Part shown: piece after piece, positions 1 through 8,177 of the stretch
Layout of the letters: every line of letters begins with the position of its first letter
How positions within the stretch are numbered: the first letter of the stretch is position 1
From: Microvirga arabica
GTDB taxonomy: Bacteria > Pseudomonadota > Alphaproteobacteria > Rhizobiales > Beijerinckiaceae
Direction of reading: 5' to 3'
Length of the DNA stretch: 43,363 bases
NCBI RefSeq assembly: GCF_016811235.1
Contig: NZ_JAFBID010000054.1
Location: forward strand, 1-43,363
Translations under genes and position numbers: made by a program
Notes under the pieces: model-generated
Told to the model about the DNA's origin: nothing
The model's database searches: none
The model's input: only the letters and a program-made list of their open reading frames with translations

Positions 1-143
1 AACAGGCTCGACTTGCCGGCGGCGTTCGGGCCGATCACGGCGGTGACCTCGCCGCCCTTCAGCACCGGCGTGGTCACGCCGGAGAGCACCTCCTGCTTGC
101 CATAGCGGACGCCGACATCAGTGAGTTGCAGGGTCGCTACCAT
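1..143 (-). CDS. ABC transporter ATP-binding protein, FecE/FepC type (partial, N-terminus only)
   Basis: Only the first 47 codons lie in the window; the gene runs off the left edge. The product opens MVATLQLTDVGVRYG and reaches a Walker A motif, GPNAAGKSS, so it is the nucleotide-binding subunit of an ABC importer. The ATG at 143 overlaps the permease stop codon (ATGGTAG, 7 nt shared), so the two are translationally coupled. Together with the permease and binding protein upstream it makes a complete FecBCD-type uptake system for an iron-siderophore or similar metal chelate. The substrate cannot be read from this fragment. The signature and Walker B motifs are outside the window. Confidence 0.9.
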   Translation of the reverse strand, partial: MVATLQLTDVGVRYGKQEVLSGVTTPVLKGGEVTAVIGPNAAGKSSL

Positions 144-1201
144 GCGCGCCTCCGGGTGGACATGATCAGGCTGAACAGGAACGGCACACCCACCAGCGCT
201 GTGATGATGCCGATGGGAAAGATCGTGCCGGGCACGATGGACTTGCTGATGACCGAGGTGAGCGACAGGATTGCGGCGCCCGACAGCACCGAGGCCGGCA
301 GGAAATAGCGCTGATCCTCGCCCACCAGCATGCGGGCGATGTGCGGGCCGACCAATCCGATGAACCCGATGGTGCCCACGAAGGCCACGGGCACGGCGGC
401 GAGCAGGCTGATCACCATCATGGTCTCGAGCCTGACCCAGCGCACGTTGACGCCGAAGCTCGCAGCCTTGTCGTCGCCGAGCCGCAGTGCGGTGAGCGCC
501 CAGGCACGACGCATGAAAAGCGGAAGCGAGACTGCAACCACTGCCGTGGTAATGGCGAGCTTGGGCCATGTGGCGCGCGTCAGGCTGCCCATGGTCCAGA
601 ACACGACGGCGGAGAGCGCCTGCTCCGATGCGAGATACTGCACCAGGGCGAGGAGCGCATTGAATGTGAAAACGAGCGTGATGCCGAGCAGCACGATGGT
701 CTCAACGGTGACGCCGCGCCGCTGGCTCATGAAATGGATGAACAGGGCAGCGAACATGGCCATGATCAGCGCGTTGATCGACACGATGTAGTCGATGGCC
801 CAGGGCAGGAAGCCGACGCCGAACACGAGAGCGACGGAAGCGCCGAAACTCGCGGCCGCCGAGATGCCGAGCGTGAACGGGCTGGCGAGCGGATTGTTGA
901 GGATCGTCTGCATCTGCGCGCCGGCTGCGGACAGTGCCGCACCGACGACCACGGCCATCAGGGCTACCGGCATGCGGATGTCCCAGATGACGACGCTGAT
1001 CTGCTCCGAGACCTCCGCCGAACCGATCAGCGCCTGCACGACCTCGTGCATGGAGTAGCGCGCGGGCCCTAAGCCCAGATCGGCAATGACGGAGAGAACG
1101 AGAACGAAGGCAAGCGCAAGAAGCACCAGCTTCTTGCGCTGCACGAGGACGCGGTAGGCACCGCGTCCTTTGGGCATGGCGACGGCAGGGGAGTGGGCCA
1201 A
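137..1201 (-). CDS. FecCD-family ABC transporter permease
   Basis: A 354-aa integral membrane protein, the usual length for the family. It has about ten hydrophobic segments after a short basic cytoplasmic N-terminus. The C-terminal third carries the family signature GLVGPHIARMLVGEDQR, the loop that couples to the ATPase. It forms the inner-membrane channel for a metal-chelate importer, working with the binding protein four bases upstream and the ATPase that overlaps its stop. The arrangement binding protein-permease-ATPase is typical of an operon. FecCD/BtuC permeases carry ferric siderophores, haem or cobalamin; nothing here separates these options. Confidence 0.93.
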   Translation of the reverse strand: MAHSPAVAMPKGRGAYRVLVQRKKLVLLALAFVLVLSVIADLGLGPARYSMHEVVQALIGSAEVSEQISVVIWDIRMPVALMAVVVGAALSAAGAQMQTILNNPLASPFTLGISAAASFGASVALVFGVGFLPWAIDYIVSINALIMAMFAALFIHFMSQRRGVTVETIVLLGITLVFTFNALLALVQYLASEQALSAVVFWTMGSLTRATWPKLAITTAVVAVSLPLFMRRAWALTALRLGDDKAASFGVNVRWVRLETMMVISLLAAVPVAFVGTIGFIGLVGPHIARMLVGEDQRYFLPASVLSGAAILSLTSVISKSIVPGTIFPIGIITALVGVPFLFSLIMSTRRRAW

Positions 1202-1205
1202 GAGC

Positions 1206-2342
1206 CTATTCCTTGTCGGTGAGGGAAACCCAGTAGCCGCTCTTGTAGGGCACGGGCAGGAAGCGCTCGTAGAGCGTCCTCATGGTGGCGTCAGGATCCA
1301 CGTCCTTGAACAGGTCCGGATGCAGCCACTTGGCCATCGCCTGGATGGCGACGAACTGGTACGGGCTGTTGTAGAACTGGTGCCAGATCGCGTGGACCTT
1401 GCTGTCCTTCACGGCCTTCACGCCGGTATAGGCGGGGCGCTTCATCAGGCCTGCGAGCTTGGCGCGGGCCTTCGCCTTGTCCGCGCCGGAGCCGACGCCA
1501 ACCCAGGCGCCGCCCGGTACATAAAGCTCCCAGTTCGAGCCCGTGACGATCACGTGGTCGGGATTGGCCGCGATGATCTGCTCCGGGTTCACGACGCCGA
1601 AGGTGCCGGGAATGATCTTGGCAGCCATGTTCTGGCCACCGGCCACCTCGACGAACTTGCCGAAGTTCTCGTTGCCGAAGGACATGCAGCAATCGTCCGA
1701 ATAGCCGCCGGCACGCTCCACCATCACCAGGGGCTTGGCAGGATCGGCCTTGGCCAGGCGCTCGGTCACGAGATCGATCTGCTGCTTGCGGAAAGCGATG
1801 AACTCTTCAGCGCGCGCCTCCTTGCCGAACAGCTTGCCGATGAGGCGCATGCTGGCATCGGTGTTCTCGAACGGCTTTTCGCGGAAGTCGACGAACACCA
1901 CCGGGATGTCGATCTTGGCGAGCTTCTCGATGAGCTTGGCGTCGTCGGTGGCGGTCTTCGCCTCGATGTTGAGGAGGATCACGTCAGGCTTGAGCGCAAC
2001 GGCCTGCTCCACGTCGAAGGTGCCTTCCTTGAAGCCGCCGAAGGTCGGGATCTTCTCGATCTGCGGATATTTGGCGAGATAATCCTTGTAGCCGTCGAGA
2101 TCGGCCTTCTGCAGGTCGTCGCGCCAGCCGACGACGCGCTTGAACGGCTGGTCCGTGTCGAGGGTGGCGACGAAATACATCTGCCGGCCTTCACCGAGGA
2201 TGACCTTCTCGACCGGTGCCTTCACCTCGACCTTGCGGCCGGTGATGTCCGTCACGGTGATCTTGTCGGCGGCAGAGGAGGGGACGGGCAGCAGCCCGAC
2301 GAGCGCCAGGGCGGCACCGAAGACCAGTTTGGAGAGTTGCAT
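1206..2342 (-). CDS. Periplasmic binding protein for an iron-chelate-type ABC importer (FecB/TroA superfamily)
   Basis: A 378-aa exported protein: residues 1-24 are a signal peptide ending PVPSSA before ADKITVTD. The body has the helical-backbone binding-protein pattern of the FecB family, with an N-lobe containing VILGEGRQMYF, KPDVILLNIEAK near the hinge, and a C-lobe with GYSDDCCMSFGNENFGKFVEVAGG. It is longer than the roughly 300 aa usual for BtuF/FhuD, so the ligand may be atypical. The adjacent Cys-Cys pair in DDCCMS is unusual. It is the first gene of the importer operon and is transcribed divergently from a methyltransferase across an AT-rich region with repeats. Metal-chelate uptake is inferred from the family. 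Confidence 0.88.
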   Translation of the reverse strand: MQLSKLVFGAALALVGLLPVPSSAADKITVTDITGRKVEVKAPVEKVILGEGRQMYFVATLDTDQPFKRVVGWRDDLQKADLDGYKDYLAKYPQIEKIPTFGGFKEGTFDVEQAVALKPDVILLNIEAKTATDDAKLIEKLAKIDIPVVFVDFREKPFENTDASMRLIGKLFGKEARAEEFIAFRKQQIDLVTERLAKADPAKPLVMVERAGGYSDDCCMSFGNENFGKFVEVAGGQNMAAKIIPGTFGVVNPEQIIAANPDHVIVTGSNWELYVPGGAWVGVGSGADKAKARAKLAGLMKRPAYTGVKAVKDSKVHAIWHQFYNSPYQFVAIQAMAKWLHPDLFKDVDPDATMRTLYERFLPVPYKSGYWVSLTDKE

Positions 2343-2428
2343 GATGCGCCTCGAAAGCGTTGAGAAAGCGGGCCTCTCCTAGGTTTGATCATTAGGTCAT
2401 GCAAGCGTTATCTTTTAGAATTAATCTA

Positions 2429-2504
2429 GTTAAAATCAGTAGAGTAGTAGTTTGAAATCATTCTATTCTGCAGTTTACAATCATTCCAGTTTGACGACGT
2501 CAAA
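2429..2504. promoter_or_regulatory. Divergent promoter region with three AGTT-type repeats and a 15-bp palindrome
   Basis: The 210-bp gap between the importer and the methyltransferase is strikingly AT-rich for this genome. Three direct repeats of the form AGTT(t)NAAATCA start at 2429, 2449 and 2472; the last two agree at 13 of 15 positions (AGTTTGAAATCATTC and AGTTTACAATCATTC). A perfect inverted repeat, TTTGACG-A-CGTCAAA, follows at 2490-2504. The block TTTTAGAATTAATCTAG at about 2412-2428 faintly recalls an Irr-type iron-control element but is imperfect. These are probably operator sites shared by both transcripts; the regulator is not in the window. Confidence 0.5.
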
Positions 2505-2552
2505 GTTTGCTCCTAGAGGAGCGCCGGAATTCATCTTCATCACGAGCTTCTC

Positions 2553-3335
2553 ATGAATGCGAACTACACGCTCCGGGACGAGATCCGCGACTACTGGTCG
2601 GCACGCGCGGCAACCTTCGACGAGCAGGTGGGGCACGAGATTTTCTCGGAGGGCGAGCGGCAGGCGTGGCGCGACCTGTTCCTGCGCCATCTAGGTTCAG
2701 GCGAAGGGCGCCGGGCGCTCGATCTCGCCAGCGGCACCGGCGTGATCTCCCACCTGCTGCATGGCCTCGGCTTCGATGTCACCGGCCTCGACTGGTCGGA
2801 GGCGATGCTGAACCAGGCGCGCGCCAAGGCGGCGCGACGCGGCGCGGATATCCGCTTCGTCATGGGCGATGCCGAGCGCACTCTGGAGCAGCCGGGAAGC
2901 TACGACGTACTCGTCACGCGGCATCTGGTGTGGACGCTGGTGGATCCGAAGGCGGCTTTCCGGGAGTGGCATTCTCTGCTGAAGCCTGGCGGTCGGCTCC
3001 TCGTCGTCGACGGCGACTTCGTGTCGGACACGCTGGTCAAGCGCATGATCCGCCTCATCGAGAAGCTGGTGCCCGGACTCGCAGGCGCTCCGCATGCCCC
3101 CAATGGCATGCGCGAAACCCATGAGCGCATCCTGAAGCGCGTGTATTTCTCGAAGGGCGCTCGCGCCCACGAAGTGGCGAGCCTGCTGCGCGAGGCCGGT
3201 TTCGCGCAGGTCACCATCGATCGCAACCTCAAGCCAATTCATCGCGCGCAGGCCAAGAACCTGCCGCTGCTCAAAGGCTTTGAGCGTGCGACGCAGCATC
3301 GTTACGCTGTGGTTGCGGTCAAAACATCATCCTGA
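2553..3335 (+). CDS. Class I SAM-dependent methyltransferase
   Basis: A 260-aa soluble protein with the Rossmann-fold methyltransferase core. Motif I is ALDLASGTGVISHLL (about residues 55-69), followed by an acidic strand end, VTGLDWSEAMLNQAR, for the SAM ribose, then FVMGDAE and the post-core strand GGRLLVVDGDF. It resembles UbiE/type 11 small-molecule methyltransferases; the substrate cannot be told. The ATG at 2553 gives the natural N-terminus MNANYTLRDEIRDYWSARA. It is divergent from the metal-chelate importer, so it may modify the imported chelator or a metal-responsive metabolite (inference). An exported unknown protein follows on the same strand about 70 bp downstream. Confidence 0.85.
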   Translation: MNANYTLRDEIRDYWSARAATFDEQVGHEIFSEGERQAWRDLFLRHLGSGEGRRALDLASGTGVISHLLHGLGFDVTGLDWSEAMLNQARAKAARRGADIRFVMGDAERTLEQPGSYDVLVTRHLVWTLVDPKAAFREWHSLLKPGGRLLVVDGDFVSDTLVKRMIRLIEKLVPGLAGAPHAPNGMRETHERILKRVYFSKGARAHEVASLLREAGFAQVTIDRNLKPIHRAQAKNLPLLKGFERATQHRYAVVAVKTSS

Positions 3336-3403
3336 AAAGCCCTGGCCTGCTGATCGCAATCGTGCTCTCCTGATCCTTGAGGAAATCGGCATCAGGGGAG
3401 CGA

Positions 3404-4075
3404 ATGAGACGCAGCCGCTTCCGAGCGCTTGTTCTCTGCGCCGTGCTGATGGCCGCACCATGGGTCAAGGCGCAGCAGGACGTCGATGTGGTAACGCCCG
3501 AGGGCTTGCCTGCCATCGGCAAATGGATGCTGACGGCCAAGGGCCTTCCGTCCGACTGGCTCGGCGAGGTCTATCGCGGCAAGAACCTTCGCGAGCCCAT
3601 CAACGTCATTGTCGTCGATGAGGGCGCTGCGAGCGCGGAGGACGCAAAGGCGAGACTGCTCGCCGCCGCCGCTCGCGCGGGCTATCCCGTGCGCTTCGGT
3701 CATTCGGCAGGCTATCGGGGCTTCATCGGCGGGACGCTGTATCCTCAACTGCCGCAAGGCAGGGACGACGCCTTCTCCAACGATCTTTTCGAGGTCAGCA
3801 ACGATCACGGCCGCATCTTCGGGCCGCATGTGCTCGGACAGGCATACCTGTTCACCGGCGCCTTCAGCCGCGAAGAGGTCGATCCCTTCCGCGACCCGCC
3901 GCATCAATACGGCTCGTTCAACCGGGCGCGGGACGACTTCACACAGAGGCTTGATCGCAGCACCGCCTACAAGGTGAGCGGCTTCGTCAATCTCGGCAAT
4001 GCGCTGATCGACGACCCCAAGTTCACCACCGGGGATCACGACGGCATGGCGGTTCTGGTGCGGTCGGAAAGATAA
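3404..4075 (+). CDS. Exported protein of unknown function
   Basis: A 223-aa protein with a clear signal peptide: MRRSRFRALVLCAVLMAAPWVKA, then QQDVDVV. I chose the ATG at 3404 because AGGGGAGCGA sits just upstream; a TTG at 3377 is an in-frame alternative with a poorer signal peptide. The mature part is soluble, with no membrane segment and no cysteine. It contains INVIVVDEGAASAEDAKARLL and a Gly/His-rich middle (RFGHSAGYRGFIGG), then an HDHGR-like stretch and FRDPPHQYGSFNRARDDF. I do not recognise the family. It may be co-transcribed with the methyltransferase upstream, and it ends before a pair of palindromic repeats that probably terminate it. Confidence 0.75.
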   Translation: MRRSRFRALVLCAVLMAAPWVKAQQDVDVVTPEGLPAIGKWMLTAKGLPSDWLGEVYRGKNLREPINVIVVDEGAASAEDAKARLLAAAARAGYPVRFGHSAGYRGFIGGTLYPQLPQGRDDAFSNDLFEVSNDHGRIFGPHVLGQAYLFTGAFSREEVDPFRDPPHQYGSFNRARDDFTQRLDRSTAYKVSGFVNLGNALIDDPKFTTGDHDGMAVLVRSER

Positions 4076-4088
4076 ACCGACACTATCC

Positions 4089-4221
4089 CGTCATGGCCGC
4101 ACTTGTTGCGGCCATCCACGTCTTTGCATCCGTTCAGGCTTTCTCCACCCTCATCCTGAGGAGGTCTATGAAAGGGATGCGACGGAAAACGTGGATCCCC
4201 GGAACAAGTCCGGGGATGACG
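4089..4221. repeat. Inverted pair of REP-like palindromes with covarying stems
   Basis: Two 23-nt hairpins with identical architecture lie between convergent genes. At 4093-4115 the stem ATGGCCGCA/TGCGGCCAT encloses the loop CTTGT. At 4195-4217 the stem ATCCCCGGA/TCCGGGGAT encloses the loop ACAAG. The loops are reverse complements, and both copies are flanked by CGTGG on one side and GACG on the other, so they are the same element in opposite orientation. The stems differ at two positions per arm and both arms change together, so pairing is preserved. A degenerate TCATCCTGAGGAG block lies between them. They probably also act as a bidirectional terminator. Confidence 0.75.
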
Positions 4222-4271
4222 AGGAGTGATTCATCTATCTCCGTCAAACCACTGGAAAAGCGTAGTGGGCT

Positions 4272-5252
4272 CTACCCCGCCAGGAAGCCCGCCAACGCAC
4301 GTGGGTCCACATTGCCGCCGCTGATGATGATGCCGACGCGTTTGTCCTTGCACTGCACAAGTCCGTTCAGCGCTGCCGCCGCCGACAGGCAGCCGGTGGG
4401 CTCCACCACAATCTTCATGCGCTCGATGAAGAAACGCATGGTTTCGACGAGCTGCGCGTCCGACACGGTGAGAATGTCGTCGACGAGCGCGCGCATGATC
4501 GGGAAGGTCTTGGCTCCCACATAGGTGGTTTGCGCCCCATCGGCGATGGTGGCCGGCACGGGGATCTTCACGATGCTGCCTGAGCGGAACGATTGCTGCG
4601 CGTCGTTGCCAGCCTCCGGCTCGACGCCGTAGATGCGGCACTCCGGCGAGAGCGCCCTGGTGGCGAGCGCCGAGCCTGCCAGCAGACCGCCGCCGCCGGT
4701 GCAGACGAAGAGCATGTCGAGAGGGCCGACCTCCTCGAACAGCTCCTTGGCGGCCGTGCCCTGGCCGGCGATCACATCCTCATGATCGTAGGGCGGAATG
4801 AGGGTGAGCCCGCGTTCTTCCGAGAGCCTGCGCCCGATGGCTTCGCGGTCCTCCGTGTAGCGGTCGTACATGACCACTTCACCGCCATAGCCCTTCGTGG
4901 CCGCCACCTTCATGGCCGGCGCATCCTGCGGCATGATGATGACGGTGGGCACGCCCTGAAGCTGCCCGGCATAGGCGATGGCCTGGGCATGGTTGCCGGA
5001 CGAGAAGGCCACGACGCCGCGCTTCTTCGCCTCCGGAGACAACTGCGCGATGGCATTGTAGGCGCCGCGGAACTTGAAGGAGCCCCCGCGCTGAAGATTC
5101 TCCGCTTTGAAGAACAGGCTTCCTCCCGTCCGCTCGTCGGCGGTGCGGGAGGTGAGAACCGGCGTGCGGTGGGCCACGCCCTCGATGCGCCCGGCGGCCG
5201 CTTTGACGTCGTCATAGGTGGGCAGTTGAGGATGGGAGAGCGGAAGGCTCAT
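4272..5252 (-). CDS. PLP-dependent threonine/serine dehydratase-like enzyme (fold type II)
   Basis: A 326-aa enzyme that should deaminate threonine, serine or 3-hydroxyaspartate to the 2-oxo acid, or racemise serine. The PLP lysine lies in GGSFKFRGA (about residues 55-63). SSGNHAQA binds the substrate carboxylate, the phosphate-binding glycine loop is TGGGGLLAG (about 186-194), and the C-terminal SGGNVD contacts the pyridine ring. The length fits the short catabolic form, with no C-terminal ACT regulatory domain, so feedback by isoleucine is unlikely. Serine racemase and threo-3-hydroxyaspartate ammonia-lyase have the same layout and cannot be separated by eye. It stands alone, convergent with the gene on its left. 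Confidence 0.88.
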   Translation of the reverse strand: MSLPLSHPQLPTYDDVKAAAGRIEGVAHRTPVLTSRTADERTGGSLFFKAENLQRGGSFKFRGAYNAIAQLSPEAKKRGVVAFSSGNHAQAIAYAGQLQGVPTVIIMPQDAPAMKVAATKGYGGEVVMYDRYTEDREAIGRRLSEERGLTLIPPYDHEDVIAGQGTAAKELFEEVGPLDMLFVCTGGGGLLAGSALATRALSPECRIYGVEPEAGNDAQQSFRSGSIVKIPVPATIADGAQTTYVGAKTFPIMRALVDDILTVSDAQLVETMRFFIERMKIVVEPTGCLSAAAALNGLVQCKDKRVGIIISGGNVDPRALAGFLAG

Positions 5253-5520
5253 GCTGGTGTCACCGATTCTTCTCTGAATGTGATCCGCCTTTTACAGGGT
5301 TCGTTCTAAAATCTCAGCTCAAACCCGAAAGAGGCACCTGAATTGCCCAAAAAGGAGGTTAATCCATTTGAGTACCTATACAGTCTTACATTTGGCTGAG
5401 ACAAGGTTATGGGGCTCCTGAGAAACACGGGTGTGCCGACTGCCACAACAAGAACCATCAGCTGAGGTAAATCGCGTATCAACGCAGGGCGCCCATGTCT
5501 CTCCTTTGAACGGAGATCAC

Positions 5521-6732
5521 ATGTCCACTTCACCGCAGACATTGCGTTATGTTTTTTACGGTGGCGTCGAAGGCGCTTATCAGAACCAGGATCTGAGCGA
5601 TCTTTCTTTTCTGGATCCGATCTATGGAGCGAATGTAGGCGGCTACAAGGAAGGTCAGCTCATCACCGGTTACCTGTCGCTTTCCGGTGAAGCCCTCGCG
5701 ATTGCCAACAGTTATCCGCGCGGCACTCAATTCGAACTGTCCGGCACCACGCCCGGACTCGACTTCTTCTTTCAGCAGCCACGGGTTGGAGACTATACCG
5801 AGGCTGAAATTCTCTCCAGCATCAGGCTGACGATCGGCGGGGCCGGAGAACCTCTTCCGTCCTTGCTGGTCAGGGTCTTCGATGGCGCCGACGGGCCGAA
5901 CGTCACCATTACCTCGCTCGGTGCCGATATCAGCGACGACAACGATGCCATTGCCCGCGTCGATGGGCTTTGGCTGCCTGAAGATGTGAAGCCGGTGGTG
6001 CTGAGCGGCACAAGCGGCGACAACACGCTGCGCGGTACGGCCCAGTACAACCTTCTTTCCGGTGCGGGCGGGGACGATAACCTGTTCCTGAGGACAGGGC
6101 AGGGCTGGATCTGGGGCGGCAACGGCAAGGATTACATCAAGGGCGGCAGCTTCGGCGACTACCTGTTCGGCGGCTATGGCAACGACAAGATCCTCGGCCG
6201 CGGCGGCGACGACGTGATCCGCGGCGGAGACGGCAAGGATGAGCTGCGCGGTGAGCAGGGAAGCGATACGATTCTCGGCGGAACCGGCAACGATTCCGTC
6301 AAGGGCGGCGGCGGCAACGACGATCTCCACGGTCAAGCCGGCAACGACAGGATCGCCGGCAACGACGGCCAAGACACCATCCGTGGCGGGCTCGGCAACG
6401 ACACTGTCGATGGCGGCAGCGGCAACGACCTGATCTTCGACGGCGCGGGCAATGATGTACTGAAGGGCGGCCCGGGCGACGACGAGTTCTCGTTCTCGTT
6501 TTTCAGGGGCGGCGGCCGTGATCGCGTGACCGACTTCAGGCCGGGCGAGGACACGATCATCATCGAGGCCGACGGTTTCGAAACCTTCGAAGCGATGATC
6601 CAAGGTGGCTACGCGGTGCAGTCGGGAGACGATGTCGTGATCACCTACGGCTTCGAGGCCACGATCACGATCGAGGACATCCGTCTCGCCAAGCTGCGGG
6701 CGGACGATTTCGGCTTCGGGGTTCCCGGCTAG
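5521..6732 (+). CDS. Secreted RTX (haemolysin-type calcium-binding repeat) protein
   Basis: A 403-aa protein from the ATG at 5521, chosen because AACGGAGATC lies just upstream; longer in-frame starts add no recognisable sequence. Residues 1-160 are a domain of unknown type without a signal peptide. Residues about 163-325 are tandem nonapeptides of the GGxGxDxUx type (for example GGYGNDKIL, GGTGNDSVK, GGSGNDLIF), which fold as a calcium-bound beta-roll. The C-terminal part (DRVTDFRPGEDTIIIEADGF and onwards) is typical of type I secretion substrates. No ABC exporter or membrane-fusion gene lies nearby, so secretion must rely on genes elsewhere. There is no catalytic motif, so the function (matrix, adhesin or other) is open. 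Confidence 0.88.
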   Translation: MSTSPQTLRYVFYGGVEGAYQNQDLSDLSFLDPIYGANVGGYKEGQLITGYLSLSGEALAIANSYPRGTQFELSGTTPGLDFFFQQPRVGDYTEAEILSSIRLTIGGAGEPLPSLLVRVFDGADGPNVTITSLGADISDDNDAIARVDGLWLPEDVKPVVLSGTSGDNTLRGTAQYNLLSGAGGDDNLFLRTGQGWIWGGNGKDYIKGGSFGDYLFGGYGNDKILGRGGDDVIRGGDGKDELRGEQGSDTILGGTGNDSVKGGGGNDDLHGQAGNDRIAGNDGQDTIRGGLGNDTVDGGSGNDLIFDGAGNDVLKGGPGDDEFSFSFFRGGGRDRVTDFRPGEDTIIIEADGFETFEAMIQGGYAVQSGDDVVITYGFEATITIEDIRLAKLRADDFGFGVPG

Positions 6733-6893
6733 GAGCAGCTGCGTGCGGCCCGGGCAATCCCGCGAGCGCCCGGGCCGCTGCGCTCCCTTAGCCCCATCGG
6801 ATGAGCCCTGCGCAAACACCCGCTCTCGCCGGAACAGCCGCCCGCCCAAGCCGTTCCTCCTGATCGAGATAAAGGCTCAAGAGGAGGCTTCCC

Positions 6894-7943
6894 ATGGACC
6901 TATGGCAAATGGTGGTGTCGGATCACGCGAATATCGAGGAGCTCTGCCGCGAGGTTCTGAAGGCCACGGGCACGGGCCCGAACAGCCGCTCTGAGCTGTT
7001 CGACGATCTCCAGGACGAGCTGGAGCGGCACATCGCGGCGCAGCAGAACGTGCTCTATCCCGCCCTGTCCCATCATGAGCGCACGGCCAGCTATGTGGCC
7101 GATCTCGAGCGCAAGCAGGACGAGATCCTGCGCCAGGTCGACGAACTCGCCGCCCGGCCCGACAAGAACAGCCATGACTGGGCTATGGATTTCAAGGACC
7201 TGACCGGCTCCATCCGCCATGCCTTCACCCTCGAGGAGAACGGCGTGATGATCGTCGCCCGCGGCGTCTTCTCCCCCGGCGAACTCAAGAGCCTTCAGCG
7301 GGACTACGAGCGCGAGCGCATCGCATCCTACGAATCCAGCCGCTGGCACATGCCGCAGGCCATGATGCCGAGCCGCTATGGTCTGCCCACCGGCACCGTG
7401 TTCGGCGCGCTTGCCGGCGTTCTGGCTGTGGGTGCCGGAGCCCTGCTGTGGAGCATGAACCGGTCCGGGTCCATGGGTTCGCGGCAGAACAGCTCCGTCC
7501 GTCCGGCACCGCGCCGTCCGCAGCCGCCATTCCCGCTCGAGAGCGGCGTCATCGACCGCAGCCTCGAAGGCTCCCGTCGCAGCGGCATGGGGCAGGGCGC
7601 CTCCGGGGTGCGGACATATGCCGGCGCCGGCGCCGCTTCGGCAGCCGGGGCCTCAGGCTCCTCCGGCCGGATGAGCGGTCAGGCGGGGCAGGCCCAGGCC
7701 GACGATGCCCTTCTGCACGGCGCGGGCAGCGGCACCTCGCCGGCGCCCGGCGGCAGCCCCTCCGACGACAACTGGTTCTCCTCGGCCCACCCGCCCCGTG
7801 CCCCCTCAGGGCTCTCGACTCCGCTGCAGCCGGGAGGAACCCTGCCGGCTGGCGGACCAGCAGCCTCCGCAGGCTCCATCGGCACCGGAGGCGCCCAGAC
7901 AGGCGGCGCGGATTCAGGCGGGTTGAAGCGCGACGGTCGGTAA
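6894..7943 (+). CDS. Hemerythrin-like domain protein with one membrane helix and a Gly/Ser/Pro-rich tail
   Basis: A 349-aa protein with a strong ribosome site (AAGAGGAGG). Residues 1-135 fit the HHE four-helix cation-binding domain: DHANIEEL (H11, E15), ERHIAAQQNVLYPAL (H46) and RHAFTLEENGVM (H109). Some metal ligands are changed: Gln50 replaces the Glu expected four residues after H46, and Gln75 stands where a His is expected. Residues about 165-188 are a transmembrane helix (TVFGALAGVLAVGAGALLW). The last 150 residues are low-complexity Gly/Ala/Ser/Pro. It may sense oxygen, NO or iron at the membrane, but a full di-iron site is doubtful. A strong terminator follows at 7953. Confidence 0.8.
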   Translation: MDLWQMVVSDHANIEELCREVLKATGTGPNSRSELFDDLQDELERHIAAQQNVLYPALSHHERTASYVADLERKQDEILRQVDELAARPDKNSHDWAMDFKDLTGSIRHAFTLEENGVMIVARGVFSPGELKSLQRDYERERIASYESSRWHMPQAMMPSRYGLPTGTVFGALAGVLAVGAGALLWSMNRSGSMGSRQNSSVRPAPRRPQPPFPLESGVIDRSLEGSRRSGMGQGASGVRTYAGAGAASAAGASGSSGRMSGQAGQAQADDALLHGAGSGTSPAPGGSPSDDNWFSSAHPPRAPSGLSTPLQPGGTLPAGGPAASAGSIGTGGAQTGGADSGGLKRDGR

Positions 7944-7952
7944 GAACGGCTG

Positions 7953-7981
7953 GGCCTCACGTTAAGGCGTGAGGCCTTTTT
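7953..7981 (+). terminator. Rho-independent terminator of the hemerythrin-like gene
   Basis: A perfect 9-bp stem, GGCCTCACG/CGTGAGGCC, with the loop TTAAGG, runs directly into five T residues. It lies just after the stop codon at 7943 and separates this gene from the broken surface-antigen gene. Confidence 0.9.
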
Positions 7982-8177
7982 CATGCCTATGCCTGGGCAT
8001 GGCTGACCACGCCTCCGGTCTGAGCCGTTACATCTTATGGCGCTGCCTGCTCAACTATGCATGGCGGCACGATGGGTTTGCACGAAAAGAGGTGCAACCT
8101 CGGGTTCTCCTTATTGTGTCGACTAAGTGGCAAGATGTAGGCTGAACTTAGGCACAAAAACACATAAGGGGGCCTGT

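Noticed and set aside
1170..2363. 397-aa plus-strand frame opposite the metal-binding protein
   Set aside because: It mirrors the minus-strand binding-protein gene in a GC-rich genome, with no ribosome site or family motif. The minus-strand product has a signal peptide and clear family sequence.
2411..2428. Possible Irr-type iron control element (TTTAGAATTAATCTAG)
   Set aside because: The second half deviates too much from the inverted-repeat consensus to call by eye.
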